A stretch of DNA of 64,000 nucleotides from Streptomyces yangpuensis (GCF_001005295.1 NZ_LBMK01000006.1:270606-334605); one strand, 5' to 3'; counted from the stretch's first letter, positions 44,251-53,907 are shown. Program-made: numbers and translations. The notes: generated from the sequence alone by a model not told the origin.

Positions 44251-45420
44251 ATGCGACCGAACCGACCGGTCACCGCGACGCTGTGCGCGGCCGCCCTCGT
44301 GCTGACCGCCGCTGCCTGCGGCCCCGGCGACGGGGAGGCCGGCGGCGACGCCAAGCCGACCGTGGCGGCGAGCCTGCCGAACACGGACGGGATAAAGATC
44401 CCGGACCAGCTGAAGGAAAAGCTCAAGGAACGCGGCATCGACCTGGAGAAGTGGAAGGGGGGTGAGTGGAAGAACTGGAAGCAGGAGGACTGGCTCCGCG
44501 AGGCGGGGGACTACATCAACCCGGTCATCGAGGACCTCTGGAACCCCGACCGCATGCGCGACGCCGAGCAGCCGCAGCGTCCGTCGGTCGACCCGGACGC
44601 GGGCAAGGACCAGGGCGTCACCGACCCGACCCCGGTGCCGGTCGCGGCCAAGCCCGCCACTGCGCCCTACAACAAGAGCGTTCCGGAGTCCGGCAAGGTC
44701 TTCTTCGACGGCCCCGAGGGATCGATGGTCTGCTCGGCGACCGTGGTCAAGGACCCCGCGCACCCCGGCAAGTCGAACCTGGTCTGGACGGCGGGCCACT
44801 GCGTACATGCGGGCAAGGCGGGCGGCTGGTACCGCAACATAGCCTTCGTCCCCTCCTACAACAACGCGGGCAAGCCGTCGGCGCAGCTCAAGGGCGCGCC
44901 CCGCGAGCAGGTGGCTCCGTTCGGCGTGTGGTGGAGCGACTGGGCACAGACCTCCGACCAGTGGATCGCGACCGGCGGTCCGACCGGCGGCGCGGGTGCT
45001 CCGTACGACTTCGCCGTGCTGCACGTGACCCCCGAGAAGGGCAGCGGGAAGTCTCTTGAGGAGACGGTCGGTTCGGCGCTCCCGGTGGAGTTCACCGCCC
45101 CCGCCGTGCCGAAGGTCGCGAGCCTGACGGCGACGGGCTACCCGGCAGCGGCCCCCTTCGACGGCCAGAAGGCCTACCAGTGCGTGGACAAGCCGGGCCG
45201 GCTGACCCTGCGGGCGAACGAGCCGGTGATGTACCGCATCGGCTGTACGATGACCGGCGGCGCCTCCGGTGGCGGCTGGGTCGCGACGGGCTCCGACGGC
45301 AAGCCGGCGCTGGTGTCGAACACCTCGATCGGCCCGGCCAAGGCCGGATGGCTGGCCGGACCGCGGCTGGGCCCGGAGGCGAAGGGCATTTTCGACGCCG
45401 TCAGCCGCAAGTTCAAGTAG
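44251..45420 (+). CDS. Lipoprotein trypsin-like serine protease
   Basis: The 389-residue preprotein has a signal peptide that ends in a lipobox (LVLTAAACG), so the mature protein is likely tethered to the outer face of the membrane by its Cys. Residues about 45-85 form a Lys/Glu/Trp-rich helix (KEKLKERGIDLEKWKGGEWK) and a proline-rich linker follows. The protease domain shows His in VWTAGHCVHAG, Asp in YDFAVLHV and Ser in GGASGGGWV of S1 enzymes. RBS GGGGGA. A strong terminator follows, hence monocistronic. Family: the extracellular V8/trypsin-like proteases common in Streptomyces. Confidence 0.92.
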   Translation: MRPNRPVTATLCAAALVLTAAACGPGDGEAGGDAKPTVAASLPNTDGIKIPDQLKEKLKERGIDLEKWKGGEWKNWKQEDWLREAGDYINPVIEDLWNPDRMRDAEQPQRPSVDPDAGKDQGVTDPTPVPVAAKPATAPYNKSVPESGKVFFDGPEGSMVCSATVVKDPAHPGKSNLVWTAGHCVHAGKAGGWYRNIAFVPSYNNAGKPSAQLKGAPREQVAPFGVWWSDWAQTSDQWIATGGPTGGAGAPYDFAVLHVTPEKGSGKSLEETVGSALPVEFTAPAVPKVASLTATGYPAAAPFDGQKAYQCVDKPGRLTLRANEPVMYRIGCTMTGGASGGGWVATGSDGKPALVSNTSIGPAKAGWLAGPRLGPEAKGIFDAVSRKFK

Positions 45421-45492
45421 TTCCCGCCTCCGTACCGTCCCGCCCCGTCCCGGAGCGATACAAGGACGGGGACGAGGACGAGAGTGAACGGC

Positions 45493-45523
45493 CGAGGGCC
45501 CCCTGCACCGCAGGGGGCCCTCG
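45493..45523. terminator. Bidirectional terminator between protease and hflX
   Basis: 13-bp perfect arms CGAGGGCCCCCTG (45493-45505) and complement (45511-45523), 5-nt loop. It lies between two convergent stop codons. Confidence 0.88.
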
Positions 45524-45571
45524 AACGTCACGCCGTCATGCCCACACCGTCAGGCGATGGGCACCGCCCGG

Positions 45572-47077
45572 CTACTGCTTCGCCAGCGCGTACGGCGCCA
45601 GGTCCGCCGCCAGTTCCTGATGGACGCGCACCTTGAGCAGGGTGCCCTCCGCGGTGTGCTCCTCGGAGATCACCTCGCCCTCGGCATGCGCCTTGGCGAC
45701 GAGCGAGCCGCGCGTGTACGGCACGAGGGCCTCCACCTCGACCTCGGGCCGCGGCAGCTCGGAGTCGATGAGCGCGAGGAGTTCCTCGATGCCCATGCCC
45801 GTCCGCGCCGAGACGGCGATGGAGTGCCGCTCGATGCGCAGCAGCCGCTGCAGCACGAGCGGATCCGCGGCGTCGGCCTTGTTGACCACCACGATCTCGG
45901 GCACGTTCACCGCGCCGACCTCCCGGATGACCTCGCGCACCGCCGCCAGCTGCTCCTCCGGCGCCGGGTGCGAACCGTCGACGATGTGCAGGATCAGGTC
46001 GGAGTCGCCGACCTCCTCCATCGTGGAGCGGAACGCCTCGACGAGGTGGTGGGGCAGGTGCCGGACAAAGCCGACCGTGTCGGCCAGGGTGTAGACCCGG
46101 CCGCTCGGCGTCTCGGCCCGGCGTACGGTCGGGTCGAGGGTGGCGAACAGCGCGTTCTCCACCAGGACGCCCGCGCCCGTGAGGCGGTTGAGCAGCGAGG
46201 ACTTGCCCGCGTTGGTGTAACCGGCGATGGCGACCGAGGGCACCTTGTTGCGGCGCCGTTCCTGCCGCTTGATGTCACGTCCGGTCTTCATCTCCGCGAT
46301 CTCCCGGCGCATCTTCGCCATCTTCTCGCGGATCCGTCGCCGGTCGGTCTCGATCTTGGTCTCACCGGGGCCTCGGGTGGCCATGCCGCCACCGCCGCCG
46401 CCACCCATCTGCCGGGACAGCGACTGACCCCAGCCACGCAGTCGCGGCAGCATGTACTGCATCTGCGCGAGCGCGACCTGTGCCTTGCCCTCTCGGGACT
46501 TGGCGTGCTGGGCGAAGATGTCGAGGATCAACGCGGTCCGGTCGACCACCTTGACCTTGACGACGTCTTCGAGGGCGATGAGCTGACCGGGGCTGAGCTC
46601 GCCGTCGCAGACGACGGTGTCGGCGCCGCTCTCCATGACGATGTCACGCAGCTCGCGGGCCTTGCCCGAACCGATGAAGGTCGCCGGGTCCGGCTTGTCG
46701 CGGCGCTGGATGACGCCGTCCAGTACGAGAGCACCCGCCGTCTCGGCGAGGGCGGCGAGCTCCGCGAGGGAGTTCTCCGCGTCCTGCACCGTGCCGGAGG
46801 TCCAGACACCGACGAGGACGACGCGCTCCAGGCGGAGCTGTCGGTACTCGACCTCGGTGACGTCCTCGAGCTCGGTGGAGAGGCCGGCCACGCGGCGCAG
46901 GGCCGCGCGCTCGGAGCGGTCGAACTGGTCGCCGTCCCGGTCTCCGTCGATCTCGTGGCTCCAGGCGACGTCCTCTTCCATCAGGGCATCGGCCCGAAGG
47001 CTCTCGGTGAAGCTCTGCGAATCACGCATCTCGGATGCGTCCCGCGCGTCCTGGGAAGGGGAAGAAGAGGAGGTCAT
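45572..47077 (-). CDS. hflX: GTPase HflX
   Basis: The 501-residue ribosome-binding GTPase splits stalled or heat-damaged 70S ribosomes. It has an N-terminal HflX domain (DGVIQRRDKPDPATFIGSGK), a coiled-coil helical linker (TKIETDRRRIREKMAKMRRE), the Obg-type G domain with G1 AGYTNAGKSSLLN, G3 DTVGFVRHLPH, G4 VVNKADAADPL, and a C-terminal domain. The glycine run GGGGGGG before ATRGPGETK is an odd loop. AAGGAT precedes ATG 47077. Convergent with the lipoprotein protease gene. Confidence 0.96.
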   Translation of the reverse strand: MTSSSSPSQDARDASEMRDSQSFTESLRADALMEEDVAWSHEIDGDRDGDQFDRSERAALRRVAGLSTELEDVTEVEYRQLRLERVVLVGVWTSGTVQDAENSLAELAALAETAGALVLDGVIQRRDKPDPATFIGSGKARELRDIVMESGADTVVCDGELSPGQLIALEDVVKVKVVDRTALILDIFAQHAKSREGKAQVALAQMQYMLPRLRGWGQSLSRQMGGGGGGGMATRGPGETKIETDRRRIREKMAKMRREIAEMKTGRDIKRQERRRNKVPSVAIAGYTNAGKSSLLNRLTGAGVLVENALFATLDPTVRRAETPSGRVYTLADTVGFVRHLPHHLVEAFRSTMEEVGDSDLILHIVDGSHPAPEEQLAAVREVIREVGAVNVPEIVVVNKADAADPLVLQRLLRIERHSIAVSARTGMGIEELLALIDSELPRPEVEVEALVPYTRGSLVAKAHAEGEVISEEHTAEGTLLKVRVHQELAADLAPYALAKQ

Positions 47078-47210
47078 TGGATCCTTACGTCGATTCGAAT
47101 AGCCGTGTCACGTCCGGCGGGGACACGGTAGCTGTCTCGTCCAACGTGTCACACCACCCGGGGATTCCCCGAACGGACCCGTCGATGGTGACATGCCCGT
47201 TCCTCGGCGG

Positions 47211-48680
47211 TCACACCCTTTTCCCGGCGGGCGCGGCCTTGTCGGCCGCCGGGGCGCTCCACTCCGGGTGCCCCGGCATCGGCGGGGTCTTGGCCCCGTA
47301 CAGCCACGGCTCCAGGAAGGGCCCCAGGTCACGGCCCGCCTCCTGCGAGGCGAGGCGTACGAAGTCCGCCGTGCCCGCGATGCCGTCCCGGTACTGCTCG
47401 ACCCAGCGCCGTTCGATCCGATCGAAGGCGGCGGCGCCGATCTCCTGCCGCAGTGCGTAGAGGATCAGCGCGGAGCCGTCGTAGACCACGGGCCGGAACA
47501 GTCCGATCTTCTCGCCGGGCGCGGCCGCCTTCGGGGCGGCCGGGGGGCCGCCCGCCGCCCGCCACTGGTCGGAGCGCTGGTACGCCTCGCGCATGCGCCG
47601 CTCCAGGGAGTACTTGCCGAGCCCGTCCGCGTACAGGGCCTCGTACCAGGTGGCGTGTCCCTCGTTGAGCCACAGGTCGGACCAGGTCCGGGGGCTCACG
47701 CTGTCACCGAACCACTGGTGGGCGAGCTCGTGGACCATGACCGCCTCGACGTACCACTCGGGGTAGCCCTCGCCGGAGAACAGGCTGCTCTCGAAGAGCG
47801 AGAGGGTCTGCGTCTCCAGCTCGAAGCCGGTCGTGGCCCGGGCGATCAGGATCCCGTAGTTCTCGAAGGGGTAGCGGCCGACCCGCTCCTCCATCCACGC
47901 GATGTGGCCGGCGGTCTTCTTCAGCCAGGGGTCGAGGCGCTGCCGGTCGGCGGCGGGCACCACGTCTCGCAGCGGCAGTCCGTGCGGGCCGGTCCCGTGC
48001 ACGACGACGGAGCGGCCCACGGAGACCTGGGCCAGCTCGGTGGCCATCGGGTGCCGGGTCCGGTACGTCCACGTCGTCGAGGCGCCCGTACGCCGGGCCG
48101 GTCCCGACTGGAGCCCGTTGGCGACGGCCGTGAGCCCGGCGGGGGCGCTGATCCGGAAGGTGAAGAGGGCCTTGTCGGCGGGGTGGTCGTTGCAGGGGAA
48201 CACGCGGTGGGCGGCGTCCGCCTGGTTGGCCATGGCCAGACCGTCCTCGGTGGGCACCCAGCCGCCGTCCCCGCGGCCGCGGGGATCGCTGGTGTGCCGG
48301 ACGGTGATGCGCAGCGCGCCGCCGTCGGCGACCGCGCGCCGCGGGGTCAGCACGAGGTCCTCCCCCACGCTCTCGAACCGTGCGGGCTCCCCGTTGACCT
48401 CGGCGGACGCCACCTTGCCGTGGGTGAAGTCCAGGTTGATCCGCTCCAGCGGCTCCAGCGCCCGGGCGTCGATGACGGTGACCGCGTCGAGCGGGGTCAG
48501 GTTGTCCTTGTAGGAGAAGGACAGGTCGTACGAGAGCACGTCGTAGCCGGGGTTCCCGAGCTCGGGGAAGAGCCGGTCGCCGATGCCCAGGGGCTTCGGC
48601 GGGGGCAGTACCGCGGCGACGAGGGTGAGGGAGGCCGCGGCGAGCAGGGCGGCGCGCAGGCGGGGCGAGGAGAGCTGCAT
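47211..48680 (-). CDS. Secreted M1-family zinc aminopeptidase
   Basis: The 489-residue protein has an N-terminal signal sequence (LRAALLAAASLTLVAAVLPP). The gluzincin motif VMVHELAHQWFGDSVS with the third ligand Glu in WLNEGHATWYEAL binds zinc, and Tyr needed for transition-state contact is probably in the following VVYDGSALILYALRQE. It is shorter than PepN and lacks the C-terminal ERAP domain. It removes N-terminal residues of peptides outside the cell. ATG at 48680 was chosen because the signal peptide follows at once; upstream in-frame residues are not signal-like. Confidence 0.93.
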   Translation of the reverse strand: MQLSSPRLRAALLAAASLTLVAAVLPPPKPLGIGDRLFPELGNPGYDVLSYDLSFSYKDNLTPLDAVTVIDARALEPLERINLDFTHGKVASAEVNGEPARFESVGEDLVLTPRRAVADGGALRITVRHTSDPRGRGDGGWVPTEDGLAMANQADAAHRVFPCNDHPADKALFTFRISAPAGLTAVANGLQSGPARRTGASTTWTYRTRHPMATELAQVSVGRSVVVHGTGPHGLPLRDVVPAADRQRLDPWLKKTAGHIAWMEERVGRYPFENYGILIARATTGFELETQTLSLFESSLFSGEGYPEWYVEAVMVHELAHQWFGDSVSPRTWSDLWLNEGHATWYEALYADGLGKYSLERRMREAYQRSDQWRAAGGPPAAPKAAAPGEKIGLFRPVVYDGSALILYALRQEIGAAAFDRIERRWVEQYRDGIAGTADFVRLASQEAGRDLGPFLEPWLYGAKTPPMPGHPEWSAPAADKAAPAGKRV

Positions 48681-48765
48681 CCACCACCGCTTACCAGGGC
48701 CCGCCGCGGGGCCGTGCACGGCGCGCGACGGGTCCACCCGAACGGGATCTTCCGGCGGCCGCCCC

Positions 48766-50847
48766 CTACGCCCGGCTGACGTCGTACACGCCCGGCACGT
48801 CCCGCATGGCACGCATCAGCGCCGGGAGTCCGGCCGCGTCGGGCAGCTGGAGGGTGTAGGTGTGCCGGACCCGCCCCTCGACGGGCGGTTCCACGGTCGC
48901 GGAGACCACCTCGACGCCCTCGCGGGCGATGGCCTCGGTCAGGTCGGCGAGCAGATGGGGGCGGCCGAACGATTCAGCGAGCAGGGTGACCCGGCAGTCC
49001 GCCGTGGCCCGCCAGTGCACGGCGACGGAGGTCCGGCCCACGGCGCGCATCTGTGCCACGGCCGCGCACTGGACGCGGTGCACGGTGACGGCTCCGCCGC
49101 GGACCAGGAAGCCGGCCACCGCGTCCGGCGGGACCGGGGTGCAGCACCCGGCCAGCCGTACGGTGGCGTCGGGCAGGTCGGCGACGGCGTTGGCCCCGCC
49201 GCCCCGGGCCCCGACGACCGACAGCGGGGCCCGCGCGGCCGTGGTGGTGGCCATGGCACGGTCGGGGTGGGCATCGAGCCAGCTGCTGATGGCGATGCGG
49301 GCGGCGGGCGTCCTGGCGTGGTCCAGCCATTCGGCGGCCGGTCCGGAGGAGGTGTCCTGCGCGAGCAGCAGCTGGACGGTGTCCCCGTCGGACAGCGGTG
49401 AGGACAGCGAGGTGAGGCGCCCGTTGACGCGGGCGCCGATACAGCCGTGGGCCGCCTCGCCGTGCTGCGCGTAGGCGGCGTCGATGCAGCTGGCTCCGGC
49501 CGGGAGGCCCAGCGTGCCCCCGTCGGCCCGGAACACGGTGATCTCCCGGTCCTGTGCGAGCTCGGCGCGGAGCACGGTCCAGAAGGTGTCGGGGTCGGGC
49601 GCGGACTGCTGCCAGTCGAGCAGCCGTGAGAGCCAGCCGGGCCGGGTGGGGTCGGCCCGCTCCTCGTCCGGGTGGGCGGTGGCGTCCGGGGTAGCGGTGG
49701 CGTACGGGTTGCCGAGCGCGACCACGCCGGCCTCTGCGACGCGGTGCATCTGCCGGGTGCGCACGATGACCTCGGCCACGTAGCCCTCGGGGGTGGCCAC
49801 GGCGGTGTGGAGCGACTGGTAGAGGTTGAACTTGGGGGTGGCGATGAAGTCCTTGAACTCGGAGACCACCGGGGTGAAGCAGGTGTGGAGCTCGCCCAGG
49901 ACGGCATAGCAGTCGGCGTTCTCGCCGACGAGGATGAGGATGCGGCCGAAGTCGGAGCCGCGCAGCTCGCCGCGGGTGCGGGAGATCCGGTGCACGGATA
50001 CGAAGTGCCGGGGCCTGACCTGTACTTCGGCGGCGACGCCGGCCTCGCGCAGGACGGTCCGTACGGAGTCGGCGATGCCGGGCAGCGGGTCGCTCTCGCC
50101 GGCGTGGGCGGCGATGAGGGCGCGGGTGCTCTCGTACTCCTCGGGGTGCAGGATCGCGAAGACGAGGTCTTCCAGTTCGGTCTTGAGGGCCTGTACGCCG
50201 AGCCGCTCGGCCAGCGGGATCAGGACGTCCCGCGTGACCTTGGCGATGCGTGCCTGTTTCTCGGGGCGCATCACGCCCAGGGTGCGCATGTTGTGCAGCC
50301 GGTCGGCGAGTTTGATGGACATCACGCGGACGTCGTTGCCGGTGGCGACGAGCATCTTGCGGAAGGTCTCCGGCTCGGCGGCGGCGCCGTAGTCGATCTT
50401 CTCGACCTTGGTGACGCCGTCGACGATGAAGCAGACCTCGTCGCCGAACTCGGCACGGACCTGATCGAGGGTCACGTCGGTGTCCTCGACGGTGTCGTGC
50501 AGCAGAGAGGCCGTCAAAGTGGTTGTCTCGGCGCCCAGTTCGGCGAGGATGAGGGTAACGGCGAGCGGATGTGTGATGTACGGCTCACCACTTTTTCGCA
50601 TCTGGCCGCGGTGGGAGCTCTCCGCGAGGAGATAGGCACGTCGCAGAATGGACATATCGGCGTCCGGGTGGTGGGCGCGATGGGCCTCGGCGACGTGGCC
50701 GATCGCGTCCGGGAGCCGGTCCCGGGACGTCGGCCCGAGCAGGGCCGCGCGCCCGAGCCGGCGCAGATCGAGCCTGCTCCGGCCCCGTCTGCGGAGCTCA
50801 GGGCGCGCTTCGGGGTGTGCTTCGGGGTTCGTGGCCTCTGCACTCAT
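48766..50847 (-). CDS. rshA: RelA/SpoT homologue RshA
   Basis: The 693-residue protein has an HD hydrolase domain with intact key residues (HRGQMRKSGEPYITHPLAV, LLHDTVEDTD, MSIKLADRLHNMRTL), so ppGpp hydrolysis is expected. The synthetase domain is diverged: FDEIYDLLAVR-type sequence of active enzymes is replaced by LRGSDFGRILILVGENADCY, while the KFNLYQSLHTAVATPEG loop is kept. TGS (FRADGGTLGLPAGASCIDAA), zinc-finger-like (LAGCCTPVPPDAVAGFLVRG) and ACT domains follow. ATG 50847 with GGAGGTG was chosen. In S. coelicolor this position holds rshA, a second RelA/SpoT gene besides relA. Confidence 0.92.
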   Translation of the reverse strand: MSAEATNPEAHPEARPELRRRGRSRLDLRRLGRAALLGPTSRDRLPDAIGHVAEAHRAHHPDADMSILRRAYLLAESSHRGQMRKSGEPYITHPLAVTLILAELGAETTTLTASLLHDTVEDTDVTLDQVRAEFGDEVCFIVDGVTKVEKIDYGAAAEPETFRKMLVATGNDVRVMSIKLADRLHNMRTLGVMRPEKQARIAKVTRDVLIPLAERLGVQALKTELEDLVFAILHPEEYESTRALIAAHAGESDPLPGIADSVRTVLREAGVAAEVQVRPRHFVSVHRISRTRGELRGSDFGRILILVGENADCYAVLGELHTCFTPVVSEFKDFIATPKFNLYQSLHTAVATPEGYVAEVIVRTRQMHRVAEAGVVALGNPYATATPDATAHPDEERADPTRPGWLSRLLDWQQSAPDPDTFWTVLRAELAQDREITVFRADGGTLGLPAGASCIDAAYAQHGEAAHGCIGARVNGRLTSLSSPLSDGDTVQLLLAQDTSSGPAAEWLDHARTPAARIAISSWLDAHPDRAMATTTAARAPLSVVGARGGGANAVADLPDATVRLAGCCTPVPPDAVAGFLVRGGAVTVHRVQCAAVAQMRAVGRTSVAVHWRATADCRVTLLAESFGRPHLLADLTEAIAREGVEVVSATVEPPVEGRVRHTYTLQLPDAAGLPALMRAMRDVPGVYDVSRA

Positions 50848-50987
50848 GGGCACCTCCGGCGGCTTCGACCGGCGGTGGGGGGCATGGGGTGAGCCCTCAG
50901 GGCCGGTGCCTGATGTTACCGACCCCACCACGTGGCGCAGTCCACCTCTCGCGCAGCGTGAAACGGATCACCCATTAGAGGGAAGCT

Positions 50988-51863
50988 TCAGGAGAAAGCC
51001 GTTTCGGTGAGCCAGGCCTCGTCGAACGCGCCCGCGGCCACGATCACGGCCGGTCCGGTCATGTCGATCCGGCCGTCGGGGTGTTCGGTGATGACGAGCG
51101 TTCCGCCGGGGAGGTCGACGGTGTACGTGGCCGGTTCGCCGGTGGTCGCGGGGTCCACGCCGTCGCGGCGGATGGCGGCCACGGCGACGGCGCAGGCGCC
51201 GGTGCCGCAGGAGCGGGTCTCGCCGGAGCCGCGCTCGTGGACGCGCATGGCGACGTGCCGGGGGCCGCGGTCGACGACGAATTCGACGTTGACACCCGTC
51301 GGGTAGGCGGACGCCGGGCTGAAGGGCGGGGCGGTGTCCAGATTCCCGGCGTCGTCGAGACTGTCGACGAACGCGACCGCGTGCGGGTTCCCCATGTTCA
51401 CGTTGCGGGCGGGCCAGCTGCGCGCTCCGACGCTGACGGTGACCTCGCCCTCGGGGAACTCGGCGCGGCCCATGGAGACGGTGACGTCGCCCGCCTTGTC
51501 GAGGTGCACGTGCTTGACGCCGCCGCGCGTGGCGACGGCGAGGTCACCCGGTTCGACGTGACCGGCGTACTGGAGGTAGCGGGCGAAGACGCGTACGCCG
51601 TTGCCGCACATCTCGGCGATGGAGCCGTCGCTGTTGCGGTAGTCCATGAACCACTCCGCCTCGTCGGCCAGGTGCGCCGCCTCGGGGTGCGCGGCGGACC
51701 GGACGACGTGGAGGACCCCGTCGCCGCCGATGCCGGCGCGCCGGTCGCAGAGCTTCGCGACGGCGGACGCGGGCAGCTCGATGGCGTTGTCCGGGTCCGG
51801 GACGATCACGAAGTCGTTCTCGGTGCCGTGGCCCTTGAGGAAGGGGAGGGTGGTCTGCGTCAC
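50988..51863 (-). CDS. dapF: Diaminopimelate epimerase
   Basis: The 291-residue enzyme converts LL- to meso-diaminopimelate for lysine and peptidoglycan synthesis. The two catalytic Cys are visible in AEMCGNGVRVFARYL and TRSCGTGACAVAVAA; the substrate loop GHGTENDFVIV is at the N-terminus, and NMGNPHAVAFVD and PTGVNVEFV are typical. GTG start at 51863. It lies 140 bp upstream of rshA in the same direction and could be cotranscribed. Confidence 0.97.
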   Translation of the reverse strand: MTQTTLPFLKGHGTENDFVIVPDPDNAIELPASAVAKLCDRRAGIGGDGVLHVVRSAAHPEAAHLADEAEWFMDYRNSDGSIAEMCGNGVRVFARYLQYAGHVEPGDLAVATRGGVKHVHLDKAGDVTVSMGRAEFPEGEVTVSVGARSWPARNVNMGNPHAVAFVDSLDDAGNLDTAPPFSPASAYPTGVNVEFVVDRGPRHVAMRVHERGSGETRSCGTGACAVAVAAIRRDGVDPATTGEPATYTVDLPGGTLVITEHPDGRIDMTGPAVIVAAGAFDEAWLTETAFS

Positions 51864-51905
51864 CCGCCCATCGTACCGAGCACCTGCTCGGAGCCGCGGT
51901 GGAGG

Positions 51906-52424
51906 TCAGCGGAGCCGGGCGACCCGGTACACGGCGAGGCCCACGACGACCAGCGCGACCACGGCGTACAGCGCGGCCATGCGCCAGTCGGCGCGGCGGC
52001 CGCTCCCCCGGGCGGGGAGGCCGGGCCAGGTGTAGCCGACCCGTCGGGCGGCCATCATCCCCCAGCCTCCGGCGCAGCAGCTGATGAGGAAGCCGAGCAT
52101 GGCGACCACGGCTCCGCCGTCGCCGAACTCGAAGGCGAGGGGGAAGGCGAACATCAGCGAACCGGCCGCGGCGAGCATCACAATGGGGGCGATCTGCCAG
52201 ACGCGCAGACGGCGCTGCGGTCGCAGTTCGACCTCGAACTCGGGTCCGGCGGCCGCCTCGGCCTCGGCGGTGTCCGGGGCGTCCGGGCCGTCGGGGGTCA
52301 GTCGCGCGGGGTCAGCGGGCAGCCCGAGGCCCGCGGTCCCGTCCGTCCCGCCGAGAAGCATCGGATCCGCCTCCCGCCGGGTGTCGTCCCGCCCGGTGTC
52401 GCGAGGGCCGGCCTCCATCGCCAC
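51906..52424 (-). CDS. Small membrane protein of unknown function
   Basis: The 172-residue protein has an acidic N-terminal half (residues 1-70), then three hydrophobic helices: IAPIVMLAAAGSLMFAFPLA, GGAVVAMLGFLISCCAGGWG and MAALYAVVALVVVGLAVYRV. A Cys-Cys pair sits in the second. No family recognised. GTG 52424 or ATG 52418 could be the start; GGGAGG lies 4 or 10 bases upstream. It is 42 bp downstream of the dapF start's opposite side, between dapF and miaA on the same strand. Confidence 0.8.
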   Translation of the reverse strand: MAMEAGPRDTGRDDTRREADPMLLGGTDGTAGLGLPADPARLTPDGPDAPDTAEAEAAAGPEFEVELRPQRRLRVWQIAPIVMLAAAGSLMFAFPLAFEFGDGGAVVAMLGFLISCCAGGWGMMAARRVGYTWPGLPARGSGRRADWRMAALYAVVALVVVGLAVYRVARLR

Positions 52425-52550
52425 GCGCCCTCCCTACTCGGACTCAGTACGCCGCCATGCATCGCAGGTGATCGCACCCGCTGGAGTTTGATGATGGCAC
52501 GCCCTCGGGCCCGCTACGGGCGCCCGGGGCTTCCCGATGCCATCACGTGA

Positions 52551-53489
52551 TCAGGCTGTAACCGCTCGTTCGACCAACGACGTGGCAAGTCCGGGGAGTT
52601 CCCCCCGGTCCGCGGCGGCCCCGCTGAGCCAGTGCACCCGCGGATCACGGCGGAACCAGGAGTCCTGGCGGCGGGCGAACCGCTTGGTCGCCCGGACCGT
52701 CTCCGCCCGGGCCTCGTCCTCGGTGCACTCGCCGGCGAGCGCGGCGAGCACCTGCTGGTAGCCCAGCGCGCGGGAGGCGGTGATGCCGTCCCGGAGCCCG
52801 CGGGCCTCCAGCGCGCGGACCTCGTCCACCAGCCCGTCCTCCCACATCCGGTCGACGCGCAGCGCGATCCGCTCGTCGAGCTCGGGCCGGGCCACGTCGA
52901 CGCCGATCTGGACGGTGTCGTAGACGGACTCGTGGCCGGGCAGGTTCGCGGTGAACGGCTTGCCGGTGATCTCGATGACCTCCAGCGCGCGGACGATGCG
53001 CCGGCCGTTGCTGGGCAGGATGGCCCGGGCGGCCTCCGGGTCGGCGGCGGCGAGGCGGGCGTGCAGGGCGCCGGGGCCGCGCAGGGTGACCTCCTCCTCC
53101 AGCCGGGCGCGGACCTCGGGGTCGGTGCCGGGGAACTCCATGACGTCGAGGGCGCCCCGGACGTACAGGCCGGATCCGCCGACGAGGACGGGAGTGCGGC
53201 CCTCGGCGAGCAGTCTGTCGATCTCCAGGCGGGCCAGCCGCTGGTACTCGGCGACGTTGGCGGTGTCGGTGACGTCCCAGATGTCGAGGAGGTGGTGCGG
53301 GACACCGCCGCGCTCCTCGGTCGTCAGCTTGGCGGTGCCGATGTCCATCCCCCGGTACAGCTGCATGGAGTCGGCGTTGACGACTTCGCCGTCGAACCGG
53401 CGTGCCAGGGCTACGCCCAGGTCTGACTTTCCTGCCGCGGTGGGACCGACGACGGCGATGACCCGCGGGGCGGGGGCTGCTTTCCTCAC
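52551..53489 (-). CDS. miaA: tRNA dimethylallyltransferase
   Basis: The 312-residue enzyme transfers a dimethylallyl group to A37 of tRNAs reading UNN codons. The P-loop VVGPTAAGKSDLGVAL, ADSMQLYRGMDIGTAKL, VPHHLLDIWDV, GGSGLYVRGALD, and the tRNA-binding RIALRVDRMWEDGLVDE and SRALGYQQVLAAL are all typical. It acts before MiaB in ms2i6A37 formation, whose gene is at 55010-56533 in the same direction. GTG start at 53489. Confidence 0.97.
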   Translation of the reverse strand: MRKAAPAPRVIAVVGPTAAGKSDLGVALARRFDGEVVNADSMQLYRGMDIGTAKLTTEERGGVPHHLLDIWDVTDTANVAEYQRLARLEIDRLLAEGRTPVLVGGSGLYVRGALDVMEFPGTDPEVRARLEEEVTLRGPGALHARLAAADPEAARAILPSNGRRIVRALEVIEITGKPFTANLPGHESVYDTVQIGVDVARPELDERIALRVDRMWEDGLVDEVRALEARGLRDGITASRALGYQQVLAALAGECTEDEARAETVRATKRFARRQDSWFRRDPRVHWLSGAAADRGELPGLATSLVERAVTA

Positions 53490-53636
53490 CGCCCCAGTCT
53501 CTCAGCCCCCGGTCAAGACACGTCCATGTACCCGATCGAGCTACGTGACGGGGCCGGAGGGGGGTCGTTGCCCTGGCGGGGTTCCGGCCGGGCGCACGCC
53601 GTACGCACGCCCGGCGCAGACCGGTTCGGCCACCGC

Positions 53637-53665
53637 GGAACTTCACTCGCACGCGTAACGTTACG
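53637..53665 (+). promoter_or_regulatory. Possible sigma-R-like promoter and 12-bp palindrome
   Basis: GGAAC (53637-53641), 18 bp, GTT (53660-53662) resembles the sigma-R (oxidative/disulfide stress) consensus GGAAT-N18-GTT with one mismatch. The -10 end overlaps the palindrome CGTAACGTTACG (53654-53665), directly upstream of the GGGAG ribosome site of the small gene at 53675. Candidate only; either part could be chance. Confidence 0.3.
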
Positions 53666-53674
53666 GGAGTAGAC

Positions 53675-53884
53675 ATGGGCGTTTTTGATCGGTTTTTCCG
53701 TCGTAGGGGCGAGGCCGTGACCGAGGAGGTCGCGGCCGCGGCTCCGGCGGCGGAGTCCGGTGCGGCCGACGAGGCCGGAGCTGCTGTCGCGGAGAGCGAG
53801 CCGGTGGAAGCCGTGGAGATTCCGAAGCAGCAGTCGGCCGAGGTGGCCGCGGACAGCGAGGCCGGCGAGGGCGCCCGGACGTAG
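53675..53884 (+). CDS. Small acidic protein of unknown function
   Basis: The 69-residue protein has an N-terminus MGVFDRFFRRRGEAVTEE that is an amphipathic, basic helix, and a remainder that is highly acidic and Ala/Glu-rich (about a quarter Glu or Asp), with no Cys. It resembles small proteins found beside CsbD-like or antitoxin-like genes in Streptomyces. ATG with GGGAG 5-6 bases upstream. It is 23 bp ahead of the next small gene and likely cotranscribed. Confidence 0.7.
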   Translation: MGVFDRFFRRRGEAVTEEVAAAAPAAESGAADEAGAAVAESEPVEAVEIPKQQSAEVAADSEAGEGART

Positions 53885-53907
53885 GACACGCCAACGGAAG
53901 GTGACCC

